Source of the DNA: JARLGU01 sp036504535
Lineage (GTDB): Bacteria > Armatimonadota > Armatimonadia > Armatimonadales > Capsulimonadaceae
Direction: 5' to 3'
Length of the DNA: 64,000 nt
Assembly (NCBI GenBank): GCA_036504535.1
Contig: DASXUY010000045.1
Coordinates: forward strand, 46,934 to 110,933
Made by a program: the position numbers and the translations under genes
Shown: positions 44,918 through 52,469 of the stretch, one piece after another
Layout of the letters: every line of letters starts with the position of its first letter
Numbering within the stretch: the first letter of the stretch is position 1
Notes under the pieces: model-generated
Database searches by the model: none
What the model was told of the DNA's origin: nothing
The model's input: the letters and a program-made list of their open reading frames with translations, nothing else

Positions 44918-45655
44918 CTAGGGATGATTTCCCTCCCGCCTTTCTACCGATAAGTCATCCACATACAACCGAAATCCACGCTTGTTCGGGGCGGCATTGA
45001 CCTGAAAAAACCCATACGGCTTATCGAATGGCTTTGATGGTACGGTGACAGGGTTCCCCACCTGATGCCACTTCCCGGCACCGTCGAGCGCTTCAAGCAA
45101 GGCGCATGTTTCCGTCTGCTTGCCCTCGCGCGTCGGTGCCCACAGAGTGAGACGCTGCCAGACGCCCGGACTGTAAGCGCCGATGAGCGTATCGTGACTG
45201 TAGTCCGGGCTGTTGACAATGACCTTCAAGCGCCCAATTCCCGCAATCGATGACCGCGAGTTGCCGCCGCCAGAGTCGCGCACTTCGATACCGATAGCCG
45301 TATCGTTACCAGCTCCCTCGACAAGGAATGAGAACGAAACCACGCACCAGCCGGACGCGATATCAGAAAACGGCCTCCCGAACCCCCACTGCGCCGTATT
45401 CGTCCCGCTCACCCGATCGAACAGCAAACTGTTCTTTCCGCTCACGGCAAAAACATTGCTGACCACCAACAAGTCGTCCCCACTATCGCCCCACAGCTTG
45501 CGCCACCCATCGGGCACATCGCCGGGAACTTGTGCGTCAAAGGATTGCGACACGAGAACCTGCGGGGCAGGCACCACGTCGGCCTGTGCTGCACCGCAGC
45601 TAAGCGAGAGGACAATTAGCAATGCTAACACTGGTATCTGCATTATTTTAACCAT
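44918..45655 (-). CDS. Secreted concanavalin/LamG-like protein of unknown function, module F
   Basis: A 245-residue protein. Start is ATG 45655 (MVKIMQIPVLALLIVLSLSC) or 45643; both give a signal peptide ending near AQA-D. The frame is open 26 codons further upstream but lacks a signal-like start there. The mature part is a single beta-sandwich domain (VLVSQSFDAQVPGDVPDGWR, GKNSLLFDRVSGTN, VVSFSFLVEGAGND, LYVDDLSVERREG) like those used for carbohydrate binding or as DUF1080-type lectin folds. No catalytic residues are evident. It lies 303 bp downstream of the GH2-like gene; that gap holds nothing clear. Confidence 0.7.
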   Translation of the reverse strand: MVKIMQIPVLALLIVLSLSCGAAQADVVPAPQVLVSQSFDAQVPGDVPDGWRKLWGDSGDDLLVVSNVFAVSGKNSLLFDRVSGTNTAQWGFGRPFSDIASGWCVVSFSFLVEGAGNDTAIGIEVRDSGGGNSRSSIAGIGRLKVIVNSPDYSHDTLIGAYSPGVWQRLTLWAPTREGKQTETCALLEALDGAGKWHQVGNPVTVPSKPFDKPYGFFQVNAAPNKRGFRLYVDDLSVERREGNHP

Positions 45656-45958
45656 ACGACAACGATCATAGTCACGGCCACCACGAACCAAGCGCATCCT
45701 GACCCAGGCCATCACCGTCGCCATGGTTCGCACCGTCGCCCCGCATGGACCGACAAAGGTTTCGGACCCACCCGCCTCGAAGACTCGGCACCCTCCCGAA
45801 ACGGGATGAAAATTTCACGCTGCACGCGCGCGTCTCCTCCGACACGCGTCATTCTCCCACCAACCCCGAACCAAACCCATCCTGACCCGGCCCATCGCCG
45901 CCGGTATGTACTCCACCGCCGCCCCGCTTGGGCCGATAAGGGTCCAGGCTCAGCCTGG

Positions 45959-48900
45959 TTACCAGTAGTGGAACTCGTAGGGGTCGAAGTCCGGGCCGGT
46001 TTCGTGGTATAGGGTTGCATTCGTTACCGGTTCTCGGTCGGCGTCTTGCCCGGCGGTTTCGGCAGACAGGTCGCTCCAGAAACCAAAGCCCTTCGATCCA
46101 GAGCCGAGTTTGATCGATATGACATTATCGCCTGCTTTGAGCGGGACCTTCACCTGGAACGAGTTGGGCCTTGCGCGACCGTTGACGGTTCGGAATACCA
46201 ACTCACCGTTCACCCACACGGCAATCCGGTAATCGATCCCAAGGCGGAGCATTGCGGTCCGTGCTTTATCGCTGCGGATGTGCTTGACGAAGTAGGCGAC
46301 GGCGAGGCCAGATGTGCCTAGCTGGTCGCCGATATCGACATGGCCTGACGTGTCCGCCATGACGGTGCGACGCCAGTTGAGGCGCTTGCCGTCCGACGAT
46401 ACATAGTCGAGGTTCGGGTTGGTGTCGCCAGCGATCGCCGATTCCTCGCCAGGGAACTTGGTCGCGAGCATCGCCGCGCCATCGTCGTTGGCGATGGGGA
46501 ACGGTCCCAACTCCTGCCACTGCCGGAGCACTTCGTACGCTGGGCCAAGGTCGAGCTTGGCGGTTCGAGCAACAAGGTCGCGGGATGCTGATGCGCCGGC
46601 ATTGGTGAGAAGCTGCGCGGTAAGCTGGTACAGGTGCGATACGCTGGTCTGAACCGCCGCCGCACGGTCAGGCTGGCCAGCATACCGCGTCGCAAGATCG
46701 GCCGGCGACGCTTGCAGACAGACCCATCGCCCCTTTCCATCGCGCCTGGTAAGCACCAGGCCGCCAGCGCTGATTTCGCTTCCGACAGGTTGGCCGGTCA
46801 CCGCGAAGCCGTCCGCATCGACGTGATCGCGCCAGCGCAACAGGCTCGGCGAGACGGCGTTCATGACGCTGCTCGCGCCGACGGGAGCGCGGTACAGCGA
46901 AACAGGCGTCGTCGCATAGCCGTCCTCCTTCAGCGCGGCCGCGCTGACCGGAAGCTGAACAGCCGTGCCGCCGGCCCTCACGAATGCGGCGAGTTCGGCG
47001 CGCTTATCAGCCGTCACACCGCTTCCAACCATGACCATACCCGTCGCAGACGCAGGAACAGCGGTCTGAGGCGCAGGTAAATTGAAAGCTACGGCAAGCG
47101 GTCCAGCATCGCCGATGACCGACAGCGAACGTGTCGGCGAGGCGATAGAAGTGACCGCGTCGGCAAACAGGTTTCGCGCCAGCAACGTGGCTGCAGGGTC
47201 GACACCAACACGGCCAGTCAAATCAAGCGTGCAGAATGTGACCTGCCCCTTGCCGTACCGACATTCAAGTAGCGGCGTGTAGTTGAGGTCGAACTCGCAC
47301 GATACAACTGGCGTGAAGCCCACAGCCTCGGGGATCTGCAAGGCGACCGATGCCACCGCGTGGCGGTTGCTCCATTTCGGCGCATGCAGCACATCGTGGC
47401 TCAGTGTGACACCCTCCGGCAACAAATTCGGCGTGCCGCGCCAGTTGATAAGATCGCTCGCCTGCACGCCATTGAGCAGCGGGCTGGCCAAAGCTCTCGC
47501 GAAAACGTAACGCGGCATCGTGTCCGTAATCTTGAAGCCCAACCCCTTCCAGATCTCAGGCTTTTGTTCAAGCACGATTACCCGGAGCCCCCGCTCAAGG
47601 TCGGCGGGCGTGTAAAGCGGACGCATCCCCGCAGCCATCGCCTCTCGCCCGATCACGAGCAGGTTTGTCCCCACCAACGACTCGCCCGGCTTCCAGGCGG
47701 TCGCCATGATACCCAGCGACGAGAGCACCGGACGAGACAGGCCTTTCGGGTCGAACAGCGCCACGCGGGTCTTTGTCGCAACGGGGGCGATGCGAGGGAA
47801 GATCTGGAGTCCGAACGAGTCTTTCGCCACAACAGCGTTGCCCGAACGCAGCGTCATAGTGATCGTCTCGTCGCGCCGCACCGTCACGCCAGCCGCCGGG
47901 AACGCTACCGGGAGGAGCTTCACATCACCCGCATGCAGCGTCACGGCGACGCTCTTTGCTGGGGCAGTGCCGACGCGCCATTCAGCGGTCAGCGTGCGGT
48001 CGCCGGGTCCGTCCCAAACGATGGCAAGGTTCTTCTTCACCATCTCGCCCGAATAGTACGAATGCGTTTTGTCCGTAGGAATCGGGTCGCCCGCGATATA
48101 CGCCAGCAGTGGCTGGTTGGCCTCGCTATGAATGTCGAAGTTGGGATTCGCCCATGAGGGTCGCGACGTCAGAATCCCGCCGACATTCCGGTAGCGGTTG
48201 AAGACATTGGTCCCCTTTTTGAACGACGGCGGGTCGCCGTATCCAGTATCGAGCACCCAGTACGACCATCCGCCGCTGACGCCCCACGTTCGCCACGCGC
48301 GGTCAGTGTTCCGAACAAACAGCAGCTGAAAATCCCAGTAGGCGGGATAGTCGACGAGGTTCACCTTATCCATTGCACCGAAGCCCGTGTTCGCAAGGCT
48401 GGAGTCAATCGTGCTCCGCAAGCCGTTGTCCGTCTCGCCCTCATAAGCCTTATCGCCCAAATACATCGCCATGTATTCGGTGAGGAAGCTTCGTTTGCCC
48501 TTCCAGAAGTTCGCGGTGAATGGCTGCCCAAACTCCGCCGCCATATGTGGCATTTTGCCTGTCGACGCCCAGGCCGACGGCCACTCCTCGCGCTCCTGAA
48601 GCGGCGCGAAGTTGAGGTATGTATTCGACGAGCAGATGTCGCCGACCCCGCCATCAGCATGAGAGTAGACCAGCGCGCCCGGATCAACACTCCTCGCAAT
48701 CGCACACGCAGCCGCTATCGACTGAGCCTTAGGATGTGTCAGCGAGTCCGGCATCCCCATCCCCTGCGGCGCAATCGCGGTCATCGGGTTGTATGCGTTC
48801 ATCCCAACCGTAAGCGCCAAAATCGATGGGTGATTGCGGTATCGTCGCAGATACAACGCCATCTCGCGGGTGTACGCGTCCCGAATGGCTGCGCTCGACA

Positions 48901-50113
48901 GCAGTCCACCGCCAAGATGGTTGATACTCGGCGCGGGGAATGTCGCCCCCATTCCTGTCCGGTCAAGCTCGTCGAGCAGCTTGTCGTCGGTGTTCGGCGA
49001 CTCGGCCCAATCGCGCCACCACGCTGTGGGGTTGTTTTGGAAGCAGACGATGTTGTAGCCGATTAGCCGTAAGAAAGACAACCCCTCAGGATTGCTATCG
49101 GCTCCCTCTCCGAGGCTCGCGAGTCGGAACCGAATCGGGTGACCGTTCATGATAATCTGCTTGCCGCTCGTCCAAATCTCTCGAAAACCGAAACGCGTGT
49201 CCGGTGACGTATCGAGCACCTTGCCTGCGCTCTCCAGCCGAACACGCGCACTGTAGACATAGCCGCCGTTAAGCTCCCAAAGCTTTGGATTGGGCCATGC
49301 TGCCGTCGCGGTATGAGTTGACCGACCGATGTGCGCATCGAACGATCCCGAGCGTGCCGTCAGGACGGTCTTGCCGTCAGCGTCGATGACATCCGCCACA
49401 GCCACCAGGCCAGTGGCCGCAGTTGATGCATCCGTCTCAACATCCACCGCCAGACTTTTCGTTCGCCAACTTGGCCGGACGAATACATCCGATATCGCCG
49501 CCGGATTCGCTCGAGCAATAACGGTTACTGTGCCGGTGATTCCCATAGCGCACCGACTCACCGGTAGCGGATCCGCGCCGCCCCGCGCCGCATAGCGTAG
49601 CGCGTCGTCTTTGAACCCCCGCGAAATGCCCGTGTAGTCGCGAGTGACGAACGCGGTGATCGCATTGCTTTGCCCAAGCCGCACAGCCGACGTCACATCG
49701 ATCTCACCGCCTGGGCGCAGCAGTTCAGCGACTCGAGCCCCGTTAACGAACACGATCGCATCGCCTTCCAGTCGACGGAAGTCGGCCACCACGCGCCGCC
49801 CCGCCCAGTCGTCAGGCACGTCGAGCGATTGCTGGTACCACAGGCTGTTGACGGTGTCACGCTTAACGTCGCCCCACGAAGGCTTCGTGCCGACCAGGCC
49901 GCTCCACCGCCAATCACCGACCCCGGAATCCATTCGCCCCCATCGGTCGGCGGCGGGTGGTGTCGCTGGAGTTGTCGCAGGCTGCACCTGCCACACGGAT
50001 GGCAGCATGACCCGTAATGGATCAGCTATAGCCGCCTGCGGTGCGGCGACTGCGATAACGGCGATCAACATCAATTGAACAACGAGAATAGCTTGAAATC
50101 TGGTGAGAACCAT
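45959..50113 (-). CDS. Secreted GH2-like protein lacking the canonical acid/base Glu, module F
   Basis: A 1384-residue protein. ATG 50113 (MVLTRFQAILVVQLMLIAVI) gives a signal peptide ending near AIA-D. GH2 layout: jelly-roll sugar-binding domain about 55-205 (SLWYQQSLDVPDDWAGRRV, GDAIVFVNGARVAEL), Ig-like domain about 205-310 (ISDVFVRPSWRTKSLAVDVE), TIM barrel about 315-610 (IIMNGHPIRFRLASLG, RNHPSILALTV, HMAAEFGQPF with E527 as likely nucleophile). Where GH2 enzymes have NE the sequence is GMNAYNP, with Ala at 440, so the acid/base Glu is missing. A long tail follows with Ig-like and glutamine-amidotransferase-like segments and a C-terminal sugar-binding-like sandwich. It may have low, altered or no hydrolase activity. 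Confidence 0.82.
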   Translation of the reverse strand: MVLTRFQAILVVQLMLIAVIAVAAPQAAIADPLRVMLPSVWQVQPATTPATPPAADRWGRMDSGVGDWRWSGLVGTKPSWGDVKRDTVNSLWYQQSLDVPDDWAGRRVVADFRRLEGDAIVFVNGARVAELLRPGGEIDVTSAVRLGQSNAITAFVTRDYTGISRGFKDDALRYAARGGADPLPVSRCAMGITGTVTVIARANPAAISDVFVRPSWRTKSLAVDVETDASTAATGLVAVADVIDADGKTVLTARSGSFDAHIGRSTHTATAAWPNPKLWELNGGYVYSARVRLESAGKVLDTSPDTRFGFREIWTSGKQIIMNGHPIRFRLASLGEGADSNPEGLSFLRLIGYNIVCFQNNPTAWWRDWAESPNTDDKLLDELDRTGMGATFPAPSINHLGGGLLSSAAIRDAYTREMALYLRRYRNHPSILALTVGMNAYNPMTAIAPQGMGMPDSLTHPKAQSIAAACAIARSVDPGALVYSHADGGVGDICSSNTYLNFAPLQEREEWPSAWASTGKMPHMAAEFGQPFTANFWKGKRSFLTEYMAMYLGDKAYEGETDNGLRSTIDSSLANTGFGAMDKVNLVDYPAYWDFQLLFVRNTDRAWRTWGVSGGWSYWVLDTGYGDPPSFKKGTNVFNRYRNVGGILTSRPSWANPNFDIHSEANQPLLAYIAGDPIPTDKTHSYYSGEMVKKNLAIVWDGPGDRTLTAEWRVGTAPAKSVAVTLHAGDVKLLPVAFPAAGVTVRRDETITMTLRSGNAVVAKDSFGLQIFPRIAPVATKTRVALFDPKGLSRPVLSSLGIMATAWKPGESLVGTNLLVIGREAMAAGMRPLYTPADLERGLRVIVLEQKPEIWKGLGFKITDTMPRYVFARALASPLLNGVQASDLINWRGTPNLLPEGVTLSHDVLHAPKWSNRHAVASVALQIPEAVGFTPVVSCEFDLNYTPLLECRYGKGQVTFCTLDLTGRVGVDPAATLLARNLFADAVTSIASPTRSLSVIGDAGPLAVAFNLPAPQTAVPASATGMVMVGSGVTADKRAELAAFVRAGGTAVQLPVSAAALKEDGYATTPVSLYRAPVGASSVMNAVSPSLLRWRDHVDADGFAVTGQPVGSEISAGGLVLTRRDGKGRWVCLQASPADLATRYAGQPDRAAAVQTSVSHLYQLTAQLLTNAGASASRDLVARTAKLDLGPAYEVLRQWQELGPFPIANDDGAAMLATKFPGEESAIAGDTNPNLDYVSSDGKRLNWRRTVMADTSGHVDIGDQLGTSGLAVAYFVKHIRSDKARTAMLRLGIDYRIAVWVNGELVFRTVNGRARPNSFQVKVPLKAGDNVISIKLGSGSKGFGFWSDLSAETAGQDADREPVTNATLYHETGPDFDPYEFHYW

Positions 50114-50191
50114 AACGTACCCATCTATCGCGCGAGGCAAGAGGCGCCATGCGACGAATTACCCCCGTTTTGGGGCGAGCGATCAAATTGA

Positions 50192-50211
50192 GCCGGGCGT
50201 TGATGCCCGGC
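50192..50211. other. Intercistronic stem-loop between pseudopilin and GH2-like gene, module F
   Basis: Perfect 7-bp arms GCCGGGC and GCCCGGC with a 6-nt loop, close in sequence to one half of the REP elements near 38.2 kb. It lies in the 132-bp gap between the pseudopilin and the GH2-like gene. Confidence 0.6.
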
Positions 50212-50245
50212 GTAAGGCATAGGTCTGTTGCGAGGCGAAAGCTGG

Positions 50246-50989
50246 CTACGAGTTCGTATACACGAACTGCCCCCAGACACTGTTCAGCCCCCACATCGCG
50301 GCGGCAGTGTTGTCGTTTCCGGTGATGGCCGATTTCGACACCCACTTGACGTGACCATCGCCATAAATATAGTTGGACCCGTTCGTGTGCGGCCAGCTAA
50401 TCCTTGGTGCGCATGTCACCGAAACGGTGTCCGACACGCTGCAGTAGCCATCGATCACCGATGTTTGCTGATTGTTGCCATTGCGGCTCAACTCCGCAAC
50501 TTCGATAATCGTCGTCGGAGTCGTCACCATGGACATTTGAATTGGAACCGCCTTGCCAGAGCCACGATTCAGATAGTAATTATTGAACGCATACTGCTCG
50601 GTATAGGTCTTGCCGCCGTAGTTCCAATACGAGTAGATTTTGTCAGTCTGCGACGGGCAGTTCCACACTTGCAGGCTCTTGACATAAGGATAGACCTCAG
50701 ACACCAGCGACGACGGCCCGTCGGGATACCACGTCCAGGGCGCAGCACCCAGGTTCCAGACATTCGGATACGTCTCGTCATAGTCCTGCAAGTACTGCTG
50801 GATCCCGAGACCGACCTGCTTCATGTTACTGGCGCAGGAAGATTGACGCGCCTTTTCGCGCGCCGTAGCAAATACGGGAAAAAGTATAGCTGCAAGAATC
50901 GCTATGATAGCGATAACTACGAGAAGCTCGATCAATGTAAACCCATGAACACCGTGATTGGATCTCTGAGATCGTCCAATATTCTTCAT
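50246..50989 (-). CDS. H-X9-DG (DUF1559) pseudopilin, module F
   Basis: A 247-residue pseudopilin. I start it at ATG 50989 (MKNIGRSQRSNHGVHG-FTLIEL), with AAGGAGATAGAA directly upstream; the frame is open 20 codons further, into the regulator gene. Helix VVIAIIAILAAILFPVFAT, then a globular domain and C-terminal H-TNGSNYIYG-DGHVKWVSK (H-X9-DG). The start codon is 16 bp after the regulator stop, so translation of the two is probably linked. Confidence 0.93.
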   Translation of the reverse strand: MKNIGRSQRSNHGVHGFTLIELLVVIAIIAILAAILFPVFATAREKARQSSCASNMKQVGLGIQQYLQDYDETYPNVWNLGAAPWTWYPDGPSSLVSEVYPYVKSLQVWNCPSQTDKIYSYWNYGGKTYTEQYAFNNYYLNRGSGKAVPIQMSMVTTPTTIIEVAELSRNGNNQQTSVIDGYCSVSDTVSVTCAPRISWPHTNGSNYIYGDGHVKWVSKSAITGNDNTAAAMWGLNSVWGQFVYTNS

Positions 50990-51005
50990 TTCTATCTCCT
51001 TCAGT

Positions 51006-52394
51006 CTAATCCAGTCTGCGAGCCGGCCCGGTCGTGCCCCGCACAACAAGGCTCGGCTTCAAAATGATCTCACTGATAACGCCGCTATCGGGTGTGCGCA
51101 GCGTTTCAAGCGCCAGATTGGCAGCGGCCATCCCTAGCTCTTCAACGGGAACGTGTATGGTCGTCAGGTTCATCGCCGCACTGCAATAGCGGTCGTCGTA
51201 CCCGATCACCGAAAGCTCGCCTGGCACATCCACCCCATCCGCGCGAGCAGCTTCGACAAAAGCACAAGCGAACTGGTCATTAGCCGCAACAATCGCCGTC
51301 GGCAACGTTGAGCGCTCCCGCAAAACCTTCCACGCAGCCTCGCCAGCCTGAAACCACATCTGCTGCCCCGACGGTATCGGCGGCGCGTAAACAACCTTAG
51401 TCCATGATGCAGGATCAGTCGGGTCTCGATCAGGCCCTTCCCAATCTCCGCCTGCTTCGAAAAAAGCTCTGTAGAAACCTGTAATACGCTCACGTTCCCA
51501 GCTGCTCTGATAGCTCGAATACGCCGCATTGCTCGCGGCAAACAGGATGTCGCGGTGCCCGAGGCTGAGCAGGTATTCGGTGGCCATCTGACTGCCAAGC
51601 GCGCCACTGAATGTCACCGTGTCGGCTGGATAAGGAACCGCAAGGCTCCATTCCACCCGGATCACACGAGTCTGCTGGTAGCGCTCGTCACGGAGCAACC
51701 CCGCAAGAAACCTGTTCACATGCGCCACTTCTTCGATGGACAGCGAACCGTCGGCAAAGTACGCGATCACATCCGCCCCAGGTGCCAAACTCGCTGCAAT
51801 ATCACGAGTTGACTCCGCAACGGGACGGTCCATCAAGTTGACGATATGGGTCGAATGCCCCTTGCTCTGCACCTCACGCTCGAAGCTCGACGACGCGCGT
51901 CTGCTCCACAGCTCGCCCGATGTCGGCAACTCCCGGTAAGGCGTCACGCCGGCCAGCAGCACAAAGCGCGCCGGAGCAACCGCGCTGACTCGCGTTTCTA
52001 CCGCTTGCGATAGTGCGCTTCCGCTATCGGCGACGACAGACGCGACTTCACCCCGAGCGGAATCGTCCAGAAATCCGCGCATTGGGCCGCGAGCGAACGA
52101 GTCGCCCGCAAAATCAATCTGATCGGCGACCGATTCGAACTCGGGGCCGGCGACGAACGTCCCGCGCCTCTTCTCAGCACGAAGCGTTCCGTCCTCGATC
52201 AACTCCAGCAACGCGCGCTGAAGCGTGTTGACCTCGACATTGTAGTGCTTGGCAAGCTCGCGGCGCCCAGGGATCTGGTACCCCGGTGCCCACTGCCCCG
52301 AGCGAATGCGGCGGCGCAGATCTTCTTCGATACGAAGATACGCCGGAGTCGCAAAGCTTCTCGATTTTGTCGCCAGTGGTTTAGTCGGAGTCAT
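51006..52394 (-). CDS. GntR-HTH / LacI-sensor transcriptional regulator, module F
   Basis: A 462-residue regulator, the longest of the six. ATG 52394 (MTPTKPLATKSRSFATPAYL) lies downstream of the predicted transcription start; the longer frame would begin in an operator. GntR winged helix about residues 18-90 (YLRIEEDLRRRIRSGQWAPG, HYNVEVNTLQRALLELIEDG, EKRRGTFVAGPE). A spacer of about 60 residues precedes a LacI-type sensor about 155-455 (EYLLSLGHRDILFAASNAAY, AIVAANDQFACAFVEAARAD, VIGYDDRYCSAAMNLTTIHV). It ends with LVVRGTTGP, as other LacI-type sensors do. Confidence 0.92.
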   Translation of the reverse strand: MTPTKPLATKSRSFATPAYLRIEEDLRRRIRSGQWAPGYQIPGRRELAKHYNVEVNTLQRALLELIEDGTLRAEKRRGTFVAGPEFESVADQIDFAGDSFARGPMRGFLDDSARGEVASVVADSGSALSQAVETRVSAVAPARFVLLAGVTPYRELPTSGELWSRRASSSFEREVQSKGHSTHIVNLMDRPVAESTRDIAASLAPGADVIAYFADGSLSIEEVAHVNRFLAGLLRDERYQQTRVIRVEWSLAVPYPADTVTFSGALGSQMATEYLLSLGHRDILFAASNAAYSSYQSSWERERITGFYRAFFEAGGDWEGPDRDPTDPASWTKVVYAPPIPSGQQMWFQAGEAAWKVLRERSTLPTAIVAANDQFACAFVEAARADGVDVPGELSVIGYDDRYCSAAMNLTTIHVPVEELGMAAANLALETLRTPDSGVISEIILKPSLVVRGTTGPARRLD

Positions 52395-52408
52395 GCTGTA
52401 GAACCGAA

Positions 52409-52458
52409 TTGATACAATCAGTATCAATCAATAACACAGCATTGTATCATGCTGTGTT
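52409..52458. promoter_or_regulatory. Two palindromic operators of regulator F
   Basis: AACACAGCAT and ATGCTGTGTT form a perfect 10-bp inverted repeat (6-nt centre) at 52433-52458 that covers the -10 box. TTGATAC and GTATCAA form a second one (5-nt centre) at 52409-52427 just downstream of the start. The two differ in sequence, so two proteins may bind. Confidence 0.7.
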
Positions 52459-52469
52459 TTCTGTGTCAA
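52441..52469 (-). promoter_or_regulatory. Sigma-70 promoter of regulator F, overlapping the upstream gene's stop
   Basis: On the minus strand: TTGACA (52469-52464), 17-nt spacer, TACAAT (52446-52441) with extended -10 (TGATACAAT). The -35 box overlaps the stop codon of the upstream glycosidase (52466-52468). Confidence 0.85.

Noticed and set aside
45656..45958. Possible gene in the gap upstream of the secreted LamG-like protein
   Set aside because: Only a 102-codon frame with Arg- and Thr-rich low-complexity content and no start signal; repeated ACCC and TCCC tracts explain the openness.
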